Below, in pieces: positions 1 to 10,038 of a stretch of DNA of 47,100 bases. The DNA is from Welwitschia mirabilis (taxonomy: Eukaryota; Gnetophyta; Gnetopsida; Welwitschiales): positions 253,968,502-254,015,601 of the forward strand of contig JBOZIK010000001.1 of NCBI GenBank assembly GCA_051453625.1, given 5' to 3'. Below the pieces are notes generated by a model, which saw nothing but the letters and a program-made list of their open reading frames with translations, was not told the origin of the DNA and did no database searches. Position 1 is the stretch's first letter. Each line of letters opens with the position of its first letter. Both the position numbers and the translations under genes were made by a program.

Positions 1-1235
1 TTACTCTGACTCCAAACTAAAGTGTAGAAGCTTCATCTGAGGTTTTGCGAATAAACTATGGAGGCCGCATTGAGAACTTTAAGAAGGGGAACACCATTTT
101 TGTTACACAGTATCTCTTTACAGGCAGTGAGACAACTTCTGTTTGGCTTGAGGTTTCTGAAATCAGCGGGTAAGACGCAGTCTGTAATGTAAAAAACAAT
201 GGTAGTCTTCTTGGTCCATTATTTATGATGCATGTCTATGGCATTCCTATTCATCTACTTACTCCAAGTGATAATGATAAGCACGTTATTGCAACCTGGG
301 AAGTTTGTAACTACATCGGTTTTTTTTTCCTTACCATTCACTCGAAGTGCTGAAGACATTAGAGAGGCACATGCTTATCTTGCTGATCTTGGAACTCTTC
401 AGCAAACTCAGATATTTGCAAAGATAGAAACTTCGGATTTATGTAATTTTGACAAGATATTAAAAGAAGCGAATGGTGTTATACTTTCTCGAGGAAATTT
501 GGGATAGATGTCCCTCCAGAGAAGATGTTCCTATTTCAGAAAGTCGTTCTTTACAAGTGCAACATGGGTGGAAAGCTTACTGTAATTACTTGTGTTGTCG
601 GCAGTATGATAGACAATCTCAGACCATCACGCACTGTGGCAATAGATGTTGCAAATGCTATTTTGGATGGTATTGATGCAATAATGATTTGTGCTGAAAC
701 ATACCGTGGATTGTACCTCAATCAGACAATTGCCACAGTTGGAAGAATTTGTGCTAAAGCAGAAAAGGTCTGCAACCATGCTGCTTATTTTAAGAGGACT
801 TTAAAATTTGCAGAGAAACATTTGGATCATTTGGAATCCATTGCCAGTATAGCTGTAAGCTCAGCGGTTAAGGTAAAGGCTTCGGTAATAGTTTTGTTTA
901 CGGCGAGTGGGTGACTTGCAAGGTTGATAGCAAAGTACAGGTCTACAATGCCAGCATTGTCGATGATGATACAAGATTAACTACCAATCAATGGAGATGG
1001 AGTTTTTTCGGTGTATTTCAGGCTCGACAATCTCTTGTTATCAAGGGTGTCCTTCCTATGCTTGCAGATCCTCGACATGCAGCCGAAGTAAATAAGGATA
1101 CTAATGAATCTGTTTTGAAGATGGCAGTGGATCATGAAAAAAGCAGCAGGGCTAATCAAAACTCATGATAGGATTGTCGTCTGCCAAAAGATTAGAGACT
1201 CGGCTGTTGTCAAGATAGTTGAGCTTGATGATTAA
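1..1235 (+). pseudogene. Processed pseudogene of plant cytosolic pyruvate kinase (5' part outside window)
   Basis: Pyruvate kinase transfers phosphate from phosphoenolpyruvate to ADP in glycolysis; this copy cannot. Read across frames, it follows the plant cytosolic isozyme to its C-terminus: a [21 protein letters not shown] block near 90-160, AEDIREA and TQIFAKIE (catalytic Lys kept) at about 350-430, ILSRGNLG near 480-505, [16 protein letters not shown] near 610-670, HLESIAS near 825, [15 protein letters not shown] near 1015-1080, and a C-terminal KIVELDD before TAA at 1233-1235. Breaks: in-frame stops at 18-20, 171-173 and 912-914 (probably Arg to TGA); frameshifts in the T run 320-328, near 503-505, near 972-977 and near 1150. 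The family motif RPTRAEATD reads RPSRTVAID, so active-site residues are also changed. Roughly 400 residues run without an intron, whereas plant cytosolic PK genes are normally split (from memory), which points to a retrocopy. The reading frame is already open at base 1. Confidence 0.93.
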
Positions 1236-1508
1236 TTTGACGAATAATGTACAAGACGATAGATTTTTTGGTGTATAATTTTAAGTCCCATTGAGGCTTG
1301 AAATATAGGTTTACTACTACTAAGTATGGTTTGAAATGTTTTGAATCCGGATGTTGTCTATGATGCAGCTGCGTTCTAGTCTAATAATTTTGATGATAAG
1401 ATGCCCCAACTTCAAGAGCTAAAAAACTTCTATTTATTCAATGTATGATTCATATAATGTTTTTAAAAATTTTAATACTTTTCATTTGACCAAAAAAAAA
1501 AAAAAAAA
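1236..1508 (+). other. 3' UTR and poly(A) tail of the pyruvate kinase retrocopy
   Basis: The pseudogene stop is followed by about 256 bp of A+T-rich non-coding sequence and then 17 uninterrupted A residues at 1492-1508. An encoded A tract downstream of an intronless, broken copy is the hallmark of LINE-mediated retroposition. The target-site duplication cannot be tested because the 5' end of the copy is outside the window. Confidence 0.75.
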
Positions 1509-1531
1509 GAACCATTACAATTGCTCCCTTC

Positions 1532-1565
1532 TTGACATGAGGGAAATAAATGGACCTCATGTCAA
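1532..1565. repeat. Perfect 11-bp inverted repeat (hairpin)
   Basis: TTGACATGAGG at 1532-1542 is exactly complementary to CCTCATGTCAA at 1555-1565, with a 12-base loop. It lies 24 bp beyond the poly(A) tail of the retrocopy. No T-run follows and no function is implied. Confidence 0.7.
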
Positions 1566-1604
1566 ACATAAAAAATAAGCATGAAATTGAACATGTGCTT
1601 TCTA

Positions 1605-1622
1605 TTCTTCTTCTTCTTCTTC
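1605..1622 (+). repeat. (TTC)6 microsatellite
   Basis: Six uninterrupted TTC units, followed by a T run. Confidence 0.9.
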
Positions 1623-2659
1623 TTTTTTAAATTATGCATCATAATAATAAAAATTGATGATAAGGAGGGGTGAGTCAAATAAACGACAAAGACGTATATG
1701 AACACAATTTAGATGAACGTATGAAAGAGATGACAAATACATCATGAATGATGATGAAAGATTGTAATGGGTTTAATAAGAGAAGGATAAAACAAATGGA
1801 TTTGACTAAGTTAGAGGGATGTAGATCAAAACTTACCATAGGATGAATAAAGGGGCATTGAGATGAAAAGTAAAATGAGTGAAAAGGTTGTGATAAAGAA
1901 CTAATCAGTAGTAAAGGAGTTTGAATACTAGTACATGATAAATTAACTGAGAAGTGGAATTAGCCTTAAATAAGTTATGGATAAGTGCAAGAGATTACTT
2001 TGAGGTAATTAATTTCAAAGTGTAAGAAAGGACTAGGTAAAAATGGATTAGCTAGGGCATGAAGAAGAATGATCTCAATGCTTCTAAATGTCAACTTGGC
2101 AATGTCTATTGGTATGAATCATAAAGTTGCTCAATGCCATTAACAAAGGTTTAATGCTACACAACATAGAGTATCATACAATGAGGACAGTGATTATGAT
2201 AATGTCTATGGTTGTTTTGGAAAGTATCAATATAATATTAAAATTATAGCTTAATGTAATCATTGATTGTGATAGTGAATGATACCTTAATAGCTTATCA
2301 TCTAATAACCAATATTTTCTGATTGCTGGCAAAGTCATAGCTTTGGAGTTATGGAAAATCAAGTGAATGGAATTTTTGGAAAACACCATCCATCATGTTG
2401 AGGGGAGTGAAACCATTGTCAAGAGCATGAGGATCTGTAAGCTAAAGCTAGATCATGATTAACTAATACCCTAATGGAGTTTCCATAGCTACATATTGCA
2501 TTGCTAAAGGCCCCTCTTAGGAATATTTGCTAGGTGCACTTCTAATAGGACATCATGAATTTTTTTTCTTTTTTTCCTTGTTTTTGATATATAACATTAA
2601 TATTTTACTAGTTGACTTGAATTTCCTTTTCTCCTTTTTTTTTTGGGAACATTAATTGA
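1623..2659. other. About 1 kb without a recognisable gene
   Basis: Somewhat less A+T-rich than the surroundings and rich in ATG/ATGA words, but stops are frequent in all frames. The open frame of 71 codons at 2174-2389 on the minus strand has no recognisable motif. It may be the untranslated part of a retroelement, but I see no domain to support that. Confidence 0.5.
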
Positions 2660-2985
2660 TGTCACATCCAAACTTTCAAGGTTCAGAGACTTAGCCTAAA
2701 AGTTTAATTAAAATAAATTATGTTGATCCTTAATCTAGTTTAATTATTGCATTTACTTCCTAATTTTTATTGTTGTGATTTTACTATAAAAATTTCATGC
2801 AATAATACCCCACATTTTGTAGTAGTCATAATTTGTCCCTTGTCAAAAATTTTTGATTTAATTATGATTCTTGTGGTTAAAATTTTATAAATATAGCACT
2901 TATATCTAGAAAATAGTTTAAATATAATTTTTGAAAATTTCTTATTTTTGTAATATTTGTATGATGGACATCACTATTTATTGTT
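2660..2985 (+). mobile_element. Possible Ty3/gypsy LTR 5' end, cut by an assembly gap
   Basis: TGTCACATCCAAACTTTCAA at 2660 resembles the TGTCACACCCC opening common in plant Ty3/gypsy LTRs, allowing for C-to-T decay; the words after it (GTTCAGAGACTTAGCCTAAA) also look like such an LTR. The candidate runs into the 100-N gap, so its end and partner cannot be seen. The only evidence is resemblance of the first 50 bases to a remembered consensus. Confidence 0.3.
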
Positions 2986-3085
2986 NNNNNNNNNNNNNNN
3001 NNNNNNNNNNNNNNNNNNNNNNNNNNNNNNNNNNNNNNNNNNNNNNNNNNNNNNNNNNNNNNNNNNNNNNNNNNNNNNNNNNNNN
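2986..3085. other. Assembly gap (100 N)
   Basis: Exactly 100 N, the usual placeholder for a gap of unknown size. It cuts the Sirevirus-like element just inside integrase, so the missing 5' LTR, gag and protease may lie in it. Confidence 0.95.
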
Positions 3086-3600
3086 AAAGTTGTATTAAAA
3101 CCTATAACAAAATTCAAAATGTGAAAGATTATACCATCAAAAAATATTAGAATTTATCATGGAGGAGAATTCAAAAATCATCTTTTTGAGAAGTATTATG
3201 TAGATAATGGTATAGAAAATCAGTTCATAGTTGTAAAGATGATTCAACACAATGGAATTGCAAAGAGAAAAAACCGAGTCATTCATAATGCTAAATGATA
3301 AGGACATTTTCAAAATATTTTAGGCAGAAGTAGTAAGCACTGCTTACTACATTATTAATAGAATTTATCTAAGAGTAGGCATAGATAAAACTTCATATGA
3401 TCTTTGGAAATGAAGAAAAACAAATGCTTCATATGTTAAAGTCTTTAAAAGTAATTCTTTATCTTAAAGGATAGAGAATATTTTAGTAAATTTGGGTTCG
3501 AGGCTGATGAAGTAATCTTTCTATTTTAATAAACAAAGTCTACTAGTGGAAGAATATACAAATGTTCAAATAGATAAATTTAGTATAAGACTTCTTCCTT
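3086..3600 (+). pseudogene. Copia integrase core relic
   Basis: The integrase splices element cDNA into host DNA. Translation across frames gives GGEF-like residues near 3155-3170 (the catalytic Glu region), then NGIAKRKNRVIH near 3250-3290, corresponding to the copia QQNGVAERKNR block, and KVF near 3440. The N-terminal zinc-binding part and the first catalytic Asp would lie before the gap. Stops occur every few dozen codons, so no product is possible. Confidence 0.85.
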
Positions 3601-3899
3601 AAAATAGTGAAGAAAATATAGCTTCAAGTACCCCCACAATAAAATAAGTAATAAACAAACATGAAGAAGAGCCATCTTAAGAGATTACTCTCAAAAAGTT
3701 CAAAAAGATAAAAGATCATCCACTAGAATCCATAATTAGATATGTTAGCTTAAAAATTCAAATAAGAAACTCTCTTAAAAATTTTTATACCCACATTTGT
3801 TATGTCTCTCAAATTGAACCTTAAAAGTCAGAAGAGGTAGAAACTCTTAAAGAGTTGATGATGGATATATAAGATGAACTTTAAAAATTTAAAAGAAAT
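3601..3899 (+). other. Decayed spacer between integrase and reverse transcriptase
   Basis: Corresponds to the poorly conserved stretch between the two copia domains. No motif is recognisable and there are many stops. Confidence 0.5.
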
Positions 3900-5345
3900 G
3901 ATGTTTGGAAACTTGTAAAAAACTAAAAGACCAAAATTTCATTGGAATAAAATGGATCTTTAAGAACAAATGTCATAAAAAAAAAGGTGATTAAGAATAA
4001 GAAAAGATTAGTAACCCAAGGATATAATAAAATTAAAGGAATATATGTAAGTGATACATTTTCTCTAGTGGCTAAACTAAATAGTATTTGAATGTTTCTA
4101 TCTTATGAAATTTTTAAGAACATTAAAGTCTTTCAAACGGATATGAAAAGTGCCTTTCTAAATGAAACTCTTAGTGAAGAATTTTGTGTGGAGCAACCTT
4201 AGCATTTAGTAGATCCACATAGGCCAAACCATATGTATAGGCTCAAAAAGGATTTTTATGATTTAAAACAAGCTCTATGGGCTTGGTATAAAAAACTAGC
4301 TACATTTCTTAGTGAAAATGGTTACATTTGTGGAGCTATAGATAAAACTTTATTTATCAAAGATCTTAAGAAGGACTTCATAGTCATTTAAATCTATGTC
4401 GACAACATAATTTTTGGAGCTCAAACAAAGTTATTTTAAAAGAATTCATTAGCATTATAATAATACATTTTGAAATGAGCATGTTTAATGAAGTTCATAT
4501 GTTTCTTAGTCTTTAAATCAAATAAACAAGACATAGAATTTTCATATCCCAATCCAAGTACATAAGGACCTTGATCAAACAATTTGGATTAAAAAAATGC
4601 AAAATCAACTAACACCCCTATGTCAACTTCATATAACCTCAGTCTTGATGAACACGTAAAATCTATGTACCAAAAATTTTATAGAAGCATAATAGGAAGT
4701 CTATTGTATTTAACCAGAAGTAGACCTAATATAATATTCAGCGTTGTTATTTGTACTAGATATTAGTCTCAACCAAAATAATCATACCTTTAAGCTATTA
4801 AAAGGACCATAAGATAAATAAAAGGCACAAGTGATTATGGATTATTGTATTCTCCAAAAACTTATTTTGAACTTTCAGGTTTTAGTGATGTAGACTAGGC
4901 TAGTTGTAAAGATGATAGAAAAAGCATTACTAGAAATTATTTTCTTTTAATATTATGATTGGTAGGATAAATGAGTAAGAAGCAAAACTTTATCTCCTTT
5001 CCATAGTAGAAGTAGAATATATAGTAGTAGCGAGTAATTGTACCCATCTTTTATAGATAAAAGAAATGCTCAAAGACTTTGGAGTAAATTTTAAATACAT
5101 TACAATATTTTATAATAATACTAGTATAATTAATATCTCAAATAATCCTATTTAATATTCTCAAACTAAACATATTGAATTAAGACATAATTTTTTTAGA
5201 GATCAAGTTAAAAAAGGTAACATTTCTATCGATATTATAAACACAGGTAGATAACTAGCCGATATTTTTATAAATCTCTTAAGCTTTGACAACTTTATAA
5301 GACTTTGTTATGAACTAGGAATTATCTCTTTATCATTTGACTAAA
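3900..5345 (+). pseudogene. Copia reverse transcriptase and RNase H relic
   Basis: Copies element RNA into DNA when intact. Visible blocks: KWIF near 3950; TDMKSAFLNE near 4139-4168 (first catalytic Asp kept); a well preserved stretch at about 4230-4430 containing YRLKKDFYDLKQALWAWYKK, AIDKTLFIKDLKKDF and IYVDNIIFG. The catalytic YVDD box at 4395-4406 reads YVDN, a single G-to-A change that would abolish activity. RNase H follows with SGFSDVD, SCKDDRKS and MSKKQNF near 4875-4990 and a HIELRH-like block near 5170-5190. Many stops and frameshifts. The family's usual reverse transcriptase plus RNase H length fits this span. Confidence 0.92.
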
Positions 5346-5814
5346 GGTAGGATGATCGACCAGAGCTTGCATTTGATCCATCAAATTTGGAAAAAAAAGT
5401 TGGTTAACCATATTTTCATCTAGTCATATAGTCTTTCTCAGAGAAACCTTAATCTAGTTGTGTTGACTAGACTAAAATCTTAATCAACCCATTCTAGAAA
5501 ATTTTTGGGACTTGAGTCTCATTGGGTTAATCGAATTAGAACCTGATTGATCAGGTGTATAGGGTCACAAAGTGGGAGATATGTGATGGACCTGATTTTT
5601 CCTTAAATCTAACTTAATCATCTCTCTTTATAAAATCTTATAGAGCCCTAAACTTTTCATTCATATCTATTCAGTTGTCTCTCTTAGATCCAACTCTCTC
5701 TCTCCATTTCTTTTACTTCCAAGAAGTTCCATGTGCTTTTAAATGATAGAGAATCCTTCAAGAACTCATTAAAAGGAGCTAGCTAATAAATATCTAAGGT
5801 ATTTTTACTCTAGA

Positions 5815-6782
5815 ATGTCATATGAGGCTTTAGATAGGTTCTCAGAGAAGTTTGAGAAAAAGCCTATTTGCCAAGAAAGGTCAGTTGGTTCTAAGGAATA
5901 TAGGAAGCTAACGAATGTGATAAGGTTATTAAATGAACTTAATATATCTTATTTTCTTAATATCTCTGTGTTAACCTACCCTTTTCTTACTAATATATTT
6001 TAATACAATGCTTCTTTTGATGTTGATTTCTCTATCCTAATAATCCTTATTTTAGGGAAAAATATTATAGTTACTACAAATATTATAGCCTTCCACATAA
6101 ATTTACTTAGAAGAGATTATGAGGAGTTTTAGTCCTTGCATGACTCTATAAAGGATAACACAGAGATCACCAAGGAACTCTGTGGTAAGCTTATTTGGTG
6201 GAAAACCATCCTTTCCACCTCCTATATTACCCTAAAATATTTCTTTCTTTATTTGGTTTTTACTTATAATTTATTAGCTTTATAGGTTATCATAATGAGA
6301 TCTATCAACTATAGGGCTTATCTATTGTATTTGGTAGGAACTAGTCATTTTATTGATGCTACTACCATTATTCTTAAAAATATAGTCTCTCAGTTGTAGT
6401 ATCATAAAACTAGGGCCCTTTCTTACTCTATTTTGATCACAAATATTTGCCGTTACTTTATATTCTAGCACTCTAAGCTATAAAATTTAATTCCTATGTC
6501 TTCCATTAAGTGTAAAACCCTGTCCTGCATGCATATTTTCTCTATATTGAAGAAATCTTTTAAGTGTTCTTCTCTAAAGTAGGCCTCTCTTGAAGAGACT
6601 CTTTTATACATTAAGAGATTATATTCTTAGTTTCAACACATGAAAGAAGATGTCATTGTAGTATGATACAAGGTTATTAATACTTGTAAAAAAGGCAGTA
6701 CCTCTATTCAAAAGACAGCCAAAGAAGAAGAGCAAGAAGAAGATCTAGATTTTGAGGAAGAATCTAAGGAGGAAGAAGAATA
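5815..6782 (+). pseudogene. Additional 3' ORF of the Sirevirus-like element, broken
   Basis: A 62-codon open stretch at 5815-6003 (starts MSYEALDRFSEKF, contains EKPICQERSVGSKEY and YPFLTNIF) continues across stops as YNASFDVDF and further hydrophobic blocks to about 6500. It then ends in a strongly acidic tail at about 6716-6780 rich in Glu-Glu-Glu and Gln. This resembles the plant retroelement-associated domain I remember as the putative plant transposon protein family (Pfam PF20167), often found after copia pol; its biochemical role is unknown to me. It lies about 470 bp after RNase H and just before a GGGGGAGAAAT tract, as expected for a Sirevirus post-pol ORF. The family call needs a profile search. 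Confidence 0.65.
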
Positions 6783-6869
6783 GAAAGAATTAGATTGATT
6801 TCTCATTATCTTTGTTGTTCTCTAGTTGTTCTTGTTATTTTTCTTTTCTCTTCTTTGTCATTGACGTCA

Positions 6870-6884
6870 AATGGGGGAGAAATA
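6870..6884 (+). promoter_or_regulatory. Polypurine-type tract after the extra ORF
   Basis: AATGGGGGAGAAATA. Tracts of the GGGGGAGAAA type recur near the 3' end of Sirevirus elements, where polypurine tracts prime plus-strand DNA synthesis. This copy lies 380 bp before the inferred LTR, so it would be an internal rather than the LTR-adjacent tract. Confidence 0.5.
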
Positions 6885-7249
6885 GGAGTTGTATTATCAA
6901 CTATTATTAGTTGTTCTTTATTAGTTTTTCTCAGTTGTAATTGCTTTCTTATAAGTATCTTTCTATTGTACTACTTAATATTAATTAACAGAAATGCATT
7001 TGGTATCATCTTATCTTATATATTAGTGAATATTAAATTTCCTATGAACTATGTTTTTGTCATCTCTATTAATGAATATTATATGTCTAATGAATTATAG
7101 TTTTGCTTATATATATGGCTCTTTTTGGAAAACCATTATGAATACTTAATTTGGATATACATGCTTAATAATCTTTTACTAATCTAATGGGTATGTTATG
7201 AGGGGTATATTTCTAATTAATATTTAACTAAGTATAATTTTACATAAAT

Positions 7250-7264
7250 TTTAAAGAAGAAGAT
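7250..7264 (+). promoter_or_regulatory. Decayed polypurine tract next to 3' LTR
   Basis: TTTAAAGAAGAAGAT directly precedes TATTAAGTTATAATC, which I read as a decayed TGTTAAG LTR start. Many copia elements have a GGGGGAGAT-type tract here; the G residues would have mutated to A. Confidence 0.45.
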
Positions 7265-7440
7265 TATTAAGTTATAATCTACTAAGTTGATGTCAAACTA
7301 ACATTTTCTAGTATAGCAAAACGTGTCATATTCTTTACAGAAAATATTAATTCTTAAATGTCAAAGACAACAAAATTTTATCACTAGTTTTACCTAAACC
7401 TGACAAGTTATAGTACCTCAAAAGGATCAATCAGATTCTT

Positions 7441-7540
7441 NNNNNNNNNNNNNNNNNNNNNNNNNNNNNNNNNNNNNNNNNNNNNNNNNNNNNNNNNNNN
7501 NNNNNNNNNNNNNNNNNNNNNNNNNNNNNNNNNNNNNNNN
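7441..7540. other. Assembly gap (100 N)
   Basis: Placeholder-sized run of N flanked on both sides by the same word AGATTCTT, suggesting the assembler stopped inside a repeated LTR motif. Confidence 0.9.
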
Positions 7541-7814
7541 AGATTCTTAAGGGGTCGGCTAAACTTATACTAAGAAGTATTAAAGCTATATTACTAAGGG
7601 ATCAACTAGATTTCTAAGGGATCAATCAGACCTGTATAATAAATTCTCACATCTAATCATTAAGGGGTTAACTAAATATGGAGTAAAAATGTTTTCATCT
7701 TTTGTTATCAAGGGGTTGACTAGATTCCTAAGGGGTCAATTAGGTTTGGACAAACATGCTATTTTGCACTTTTCTTCATATGGGATTGATTAGATTAAAA
7801 GACAGTCAACTAGA

Positions 7815-7914
7815 NNNNNNNNNNNNNNNNNNNNNNNNNNNNNNNNNNNNNNNNNNNNNNNNNNNNNNNNNNNNNNNNNNNNNNNNNNNNNNNNNNNNNN
7901 NNNNNNNNNNNNNN
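7815..7914. other. Assembly gap (100 N)
   Basis: Second placeholder gap inside the LTR. The apparent open frames crossing it on both strands are artefacts of N. Confidence 0.95.
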
Positions 7915-8680
7915 ACATGTGATCGGCTAGATCCTAGATGGGATCGACTAGACATGGAGACATAAAGAAAGTAGGTCAATGGGAAGAAGATGTGAGCAAA
8001 TAACTTTAGTAATGACACTCCATGGAATTGACTAGACATTTTAAGTGGTAACCGTTTATGACAAAAATGCAATTTTTCTAACTGTTTTCCTCCTATTTTA
8101 ATTTGTTAAAGAATTAGATTTACTTTTAAAAGATATATTCCTGAGCCATCAAAATCATTACATCTCTTCCATTTGACCAAAAATTGAATAAGCATATTTT
8201 TGATTATCAGTTATTTGGTCAATTAATCTGCACTGTACATACTTGGATTTGTAATATCATTTTAGATAGTGTAGTAATATCATCACTGTACTTCAGATAT
8301 GGTTGAAACTATTAACACTGTAAAGCATTCTCTCAATAGGTTGATACTAAGCCTCTAAAAAATTTGATTGTAAAAGGTTATAGGTAAATATAAGATACCT
8401 AGAATATGAGTAATAAATATTTATATTAGTCTTGAATAGAAGCTAATCACCAAGAGTGAAGTGGGGGTTTCTTGAACCACCATAAATCATATGCCAATAT
8501 CCATTAGTATTTTCTATTTTTAGTTATTTTCTTTTAGATCATTTTGAGTATTTCATATGCATAAATATTTTTAGTATTCAATAATTATGAAGAAATATTT
8601 TAAATTTATTTATTATTTTAAATCCTATTCGTTCCCCCCTTCCCCTCCACCCCCATCCCTCTTGAGTTCTAAATGGTTCA

Positions 8681-8985
8681 ATGTCTTCTTAGCATAACAT
8701 CTTCTTAATTATGTTGAATTTATTCTTGACGTAACATTTCCTTGGCATAACATCGTTTTTTACATGTCTTTTTCAAATTCTTTATAATTACTCCATTTTA
8801 ATCCAAATTCATGTTCTTTATTATTTAACATTAAAAGTGGTTAATTTGAGTATTAAACGTATAAAAAGCACCTAAAAAGACACTCTAAACATGATATTAA
8901 ATATGGCTAATTCATCTTATAACATAGTCACTAAGTATTTATCAGTCCCTAATAAAGAAAGCAAAAAAGAATAGAAGTAAGGCAA
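8681..8985 (-). mobile_element. Truncated 3' LTR fragment of the gypsy element
   Basis: Matches 14827-15115 in the same orientation: shared landmarks are CTTCTTAGCATAACATCTT, TTTTACATGTCTTT, ATCCAAATT, TTTAACATTAAAAG, CTCTAAACATGAT and TTAAATATGGCTAA, in the same order with near-equal spacing. Similarity starts abruptly at 8681, exactly where the copia LTR ends. It fades near 8985, taken as the inner end of the LTR. Confidence 0.75.
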
Positions 8986-9974
8986 ATTCAAAAAAAAAAG
9001 GATGAAAATTAACACTTAAATAAAACAATTTTTACATTGTTAAACATAGAATGCATCTCACTTTAGTTATTAAAAAGACATGTAAATTAATCATCATAAG
9101 AAATGTATGCATTTAATTTAGAAAAAATAATTTTAATATAAAAATTTAATCCAAGTAAGTCCAATCTTTTGATAATTCCAAAGATTATACCTCATGAATT
9201 AGATATATTATCCTAGATTTTAAATAAATTTACTTGTGATGATCAAAAGAAATAAGATAAAAGTTTTAAGGGATGTAAAATAAAATTGAAAGATGAGAAG
9301 AAAAGACATAAATATAAAATAAAAAATCAAAAGGCAATAAGCTAAAGCATCATGAAAACCAACATTGAACTACTTAGATCCTTATTCTTAATCTCTCAAA
9401 ACCTAATTCTTTATTTGAATGAAAGAGAAATAAAAATATTTTTTAAAAATATCATATTTATTTCTCTAATTTTTTGGTATTATGTTAAACTAAAAAAGTA
9501 TAGTTAATAACTTTAAAATTATATAGCTTAATGAATAGGAAAAACACATTACATTACAACATATTCTACTTGAAGTTGATCACTTATTAATAGTGTCTCA
9601 TTTTGAATTAAAGATACATGATTTTTGATCAAGTAAACATCATGATTTCATTTAAATACCATGGATGAAAATTCCAATGTAATAATTGAATTTAACATAT
9701 CATAGCTATAATATCAAGCATCAACTTAAAAGATGACTGCAAATTAATAATACTTGATAATGTGATAATCATGACATACTCCAAAGTGTACCTCCTTTAC
9801 CTTGAATTCCTCCTATTATGGAGTGTTCATTGCTAAACCACTAGCCTTACTTTTATTACAAGTAGTAGGACTCATCATACATGACATAAGTCATTAAGCA
9901 ACTTTGTCCTTGGTGCAATAATCCTTGAGATAGATTGGGAGTGATTATCAAAAGTTCTTTTATAATATAAATTG

Positions 9975-10038
<64 letters not shown>

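Larger units (their letters stand above)
7419..8040 (+). repeat. About twelve interspersed copies of a GGRTCRAYTAGA motif
   Basis: Examples: AAAGGATCAATCAGATTC at 7421, AAGGGGTCGGCTAAAC at 7549, AAGGGATCAACTAGATT at 7595, AAGGGATCAATCAGACC at 7616, AAGGGGTTGACTAGATT at 7710, AAGGGGTCAATTAGG at 7730, GGGATCGACTAGACATG at 7939 and GGAATTGACTAGACATT at 8023. All are on the same strand at irregular spacing of about 15-130 bp. Copies differ mostly by C/T and G/A. The assembly gaps on either side of this region may reflect the repeats. Confidence 0.75.
3086..8680 (+). mobile_element. Degraded Sirevirus-like Ty1/copia retrotransposon (5' part missing)
   Basis: Order on the plus strand: integrase core, reverse transcriptase, RNase H, a further ORF after pol, purine-rich tract, 3' LTR. 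Integrase before reverse transcriptase defines Ty1/copia. An extra ORF after pol and a long LTR (about 1.4 kb) whose end is C-rich (8634-8668) fit the Sirevirus lineage. All reading frames are full of stops and indels. No 5' LTR, gag or protease is seen upstream; the 100-N gap at 2986-3085 may hide them. The right end at 8680 abuts a gypsy LTR fragment, suggesting this element inserted into it. Lineage assignment is inference. Confidence 0.85.
7265..8680 (+). mobile_element. 3' LTR of the Sirevirus-like element
   Basis: The start is inferred from the polypurine tract and the end from the final CA at 8679-8680. Just before that end lies a run rich in C (8634-8668), with TCCTATTC upstream, matching the CCTATTCACCCCCC-type signature near the 3' end of many plant copia LTRs. 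The central part carries repeated GGRTCRAYTAGA motifs. Two 100-N gaps (7441-7540 and 7815-7914) fall inside, so the true length is uncertain. No partner LTR is seen, so the left boundary is not verified. Confidence 0.6.

Noticed and set aside
473-676. 67-codon plus-strand open frame inside the pyruvate kinase copy
   Set aside because: Out-of-frame shadow; the kinase reading continues in the neighbouring frames.
977-1159. 60-codon minus-strand open frame
   Set aside because: Antisense shadow of the pyruvate kinase pseudogene.
7756-8072. Open frames on both strands across the LTR gap
   Set aside because: Kept open only by 100 N; the real codons are LTR sequence.
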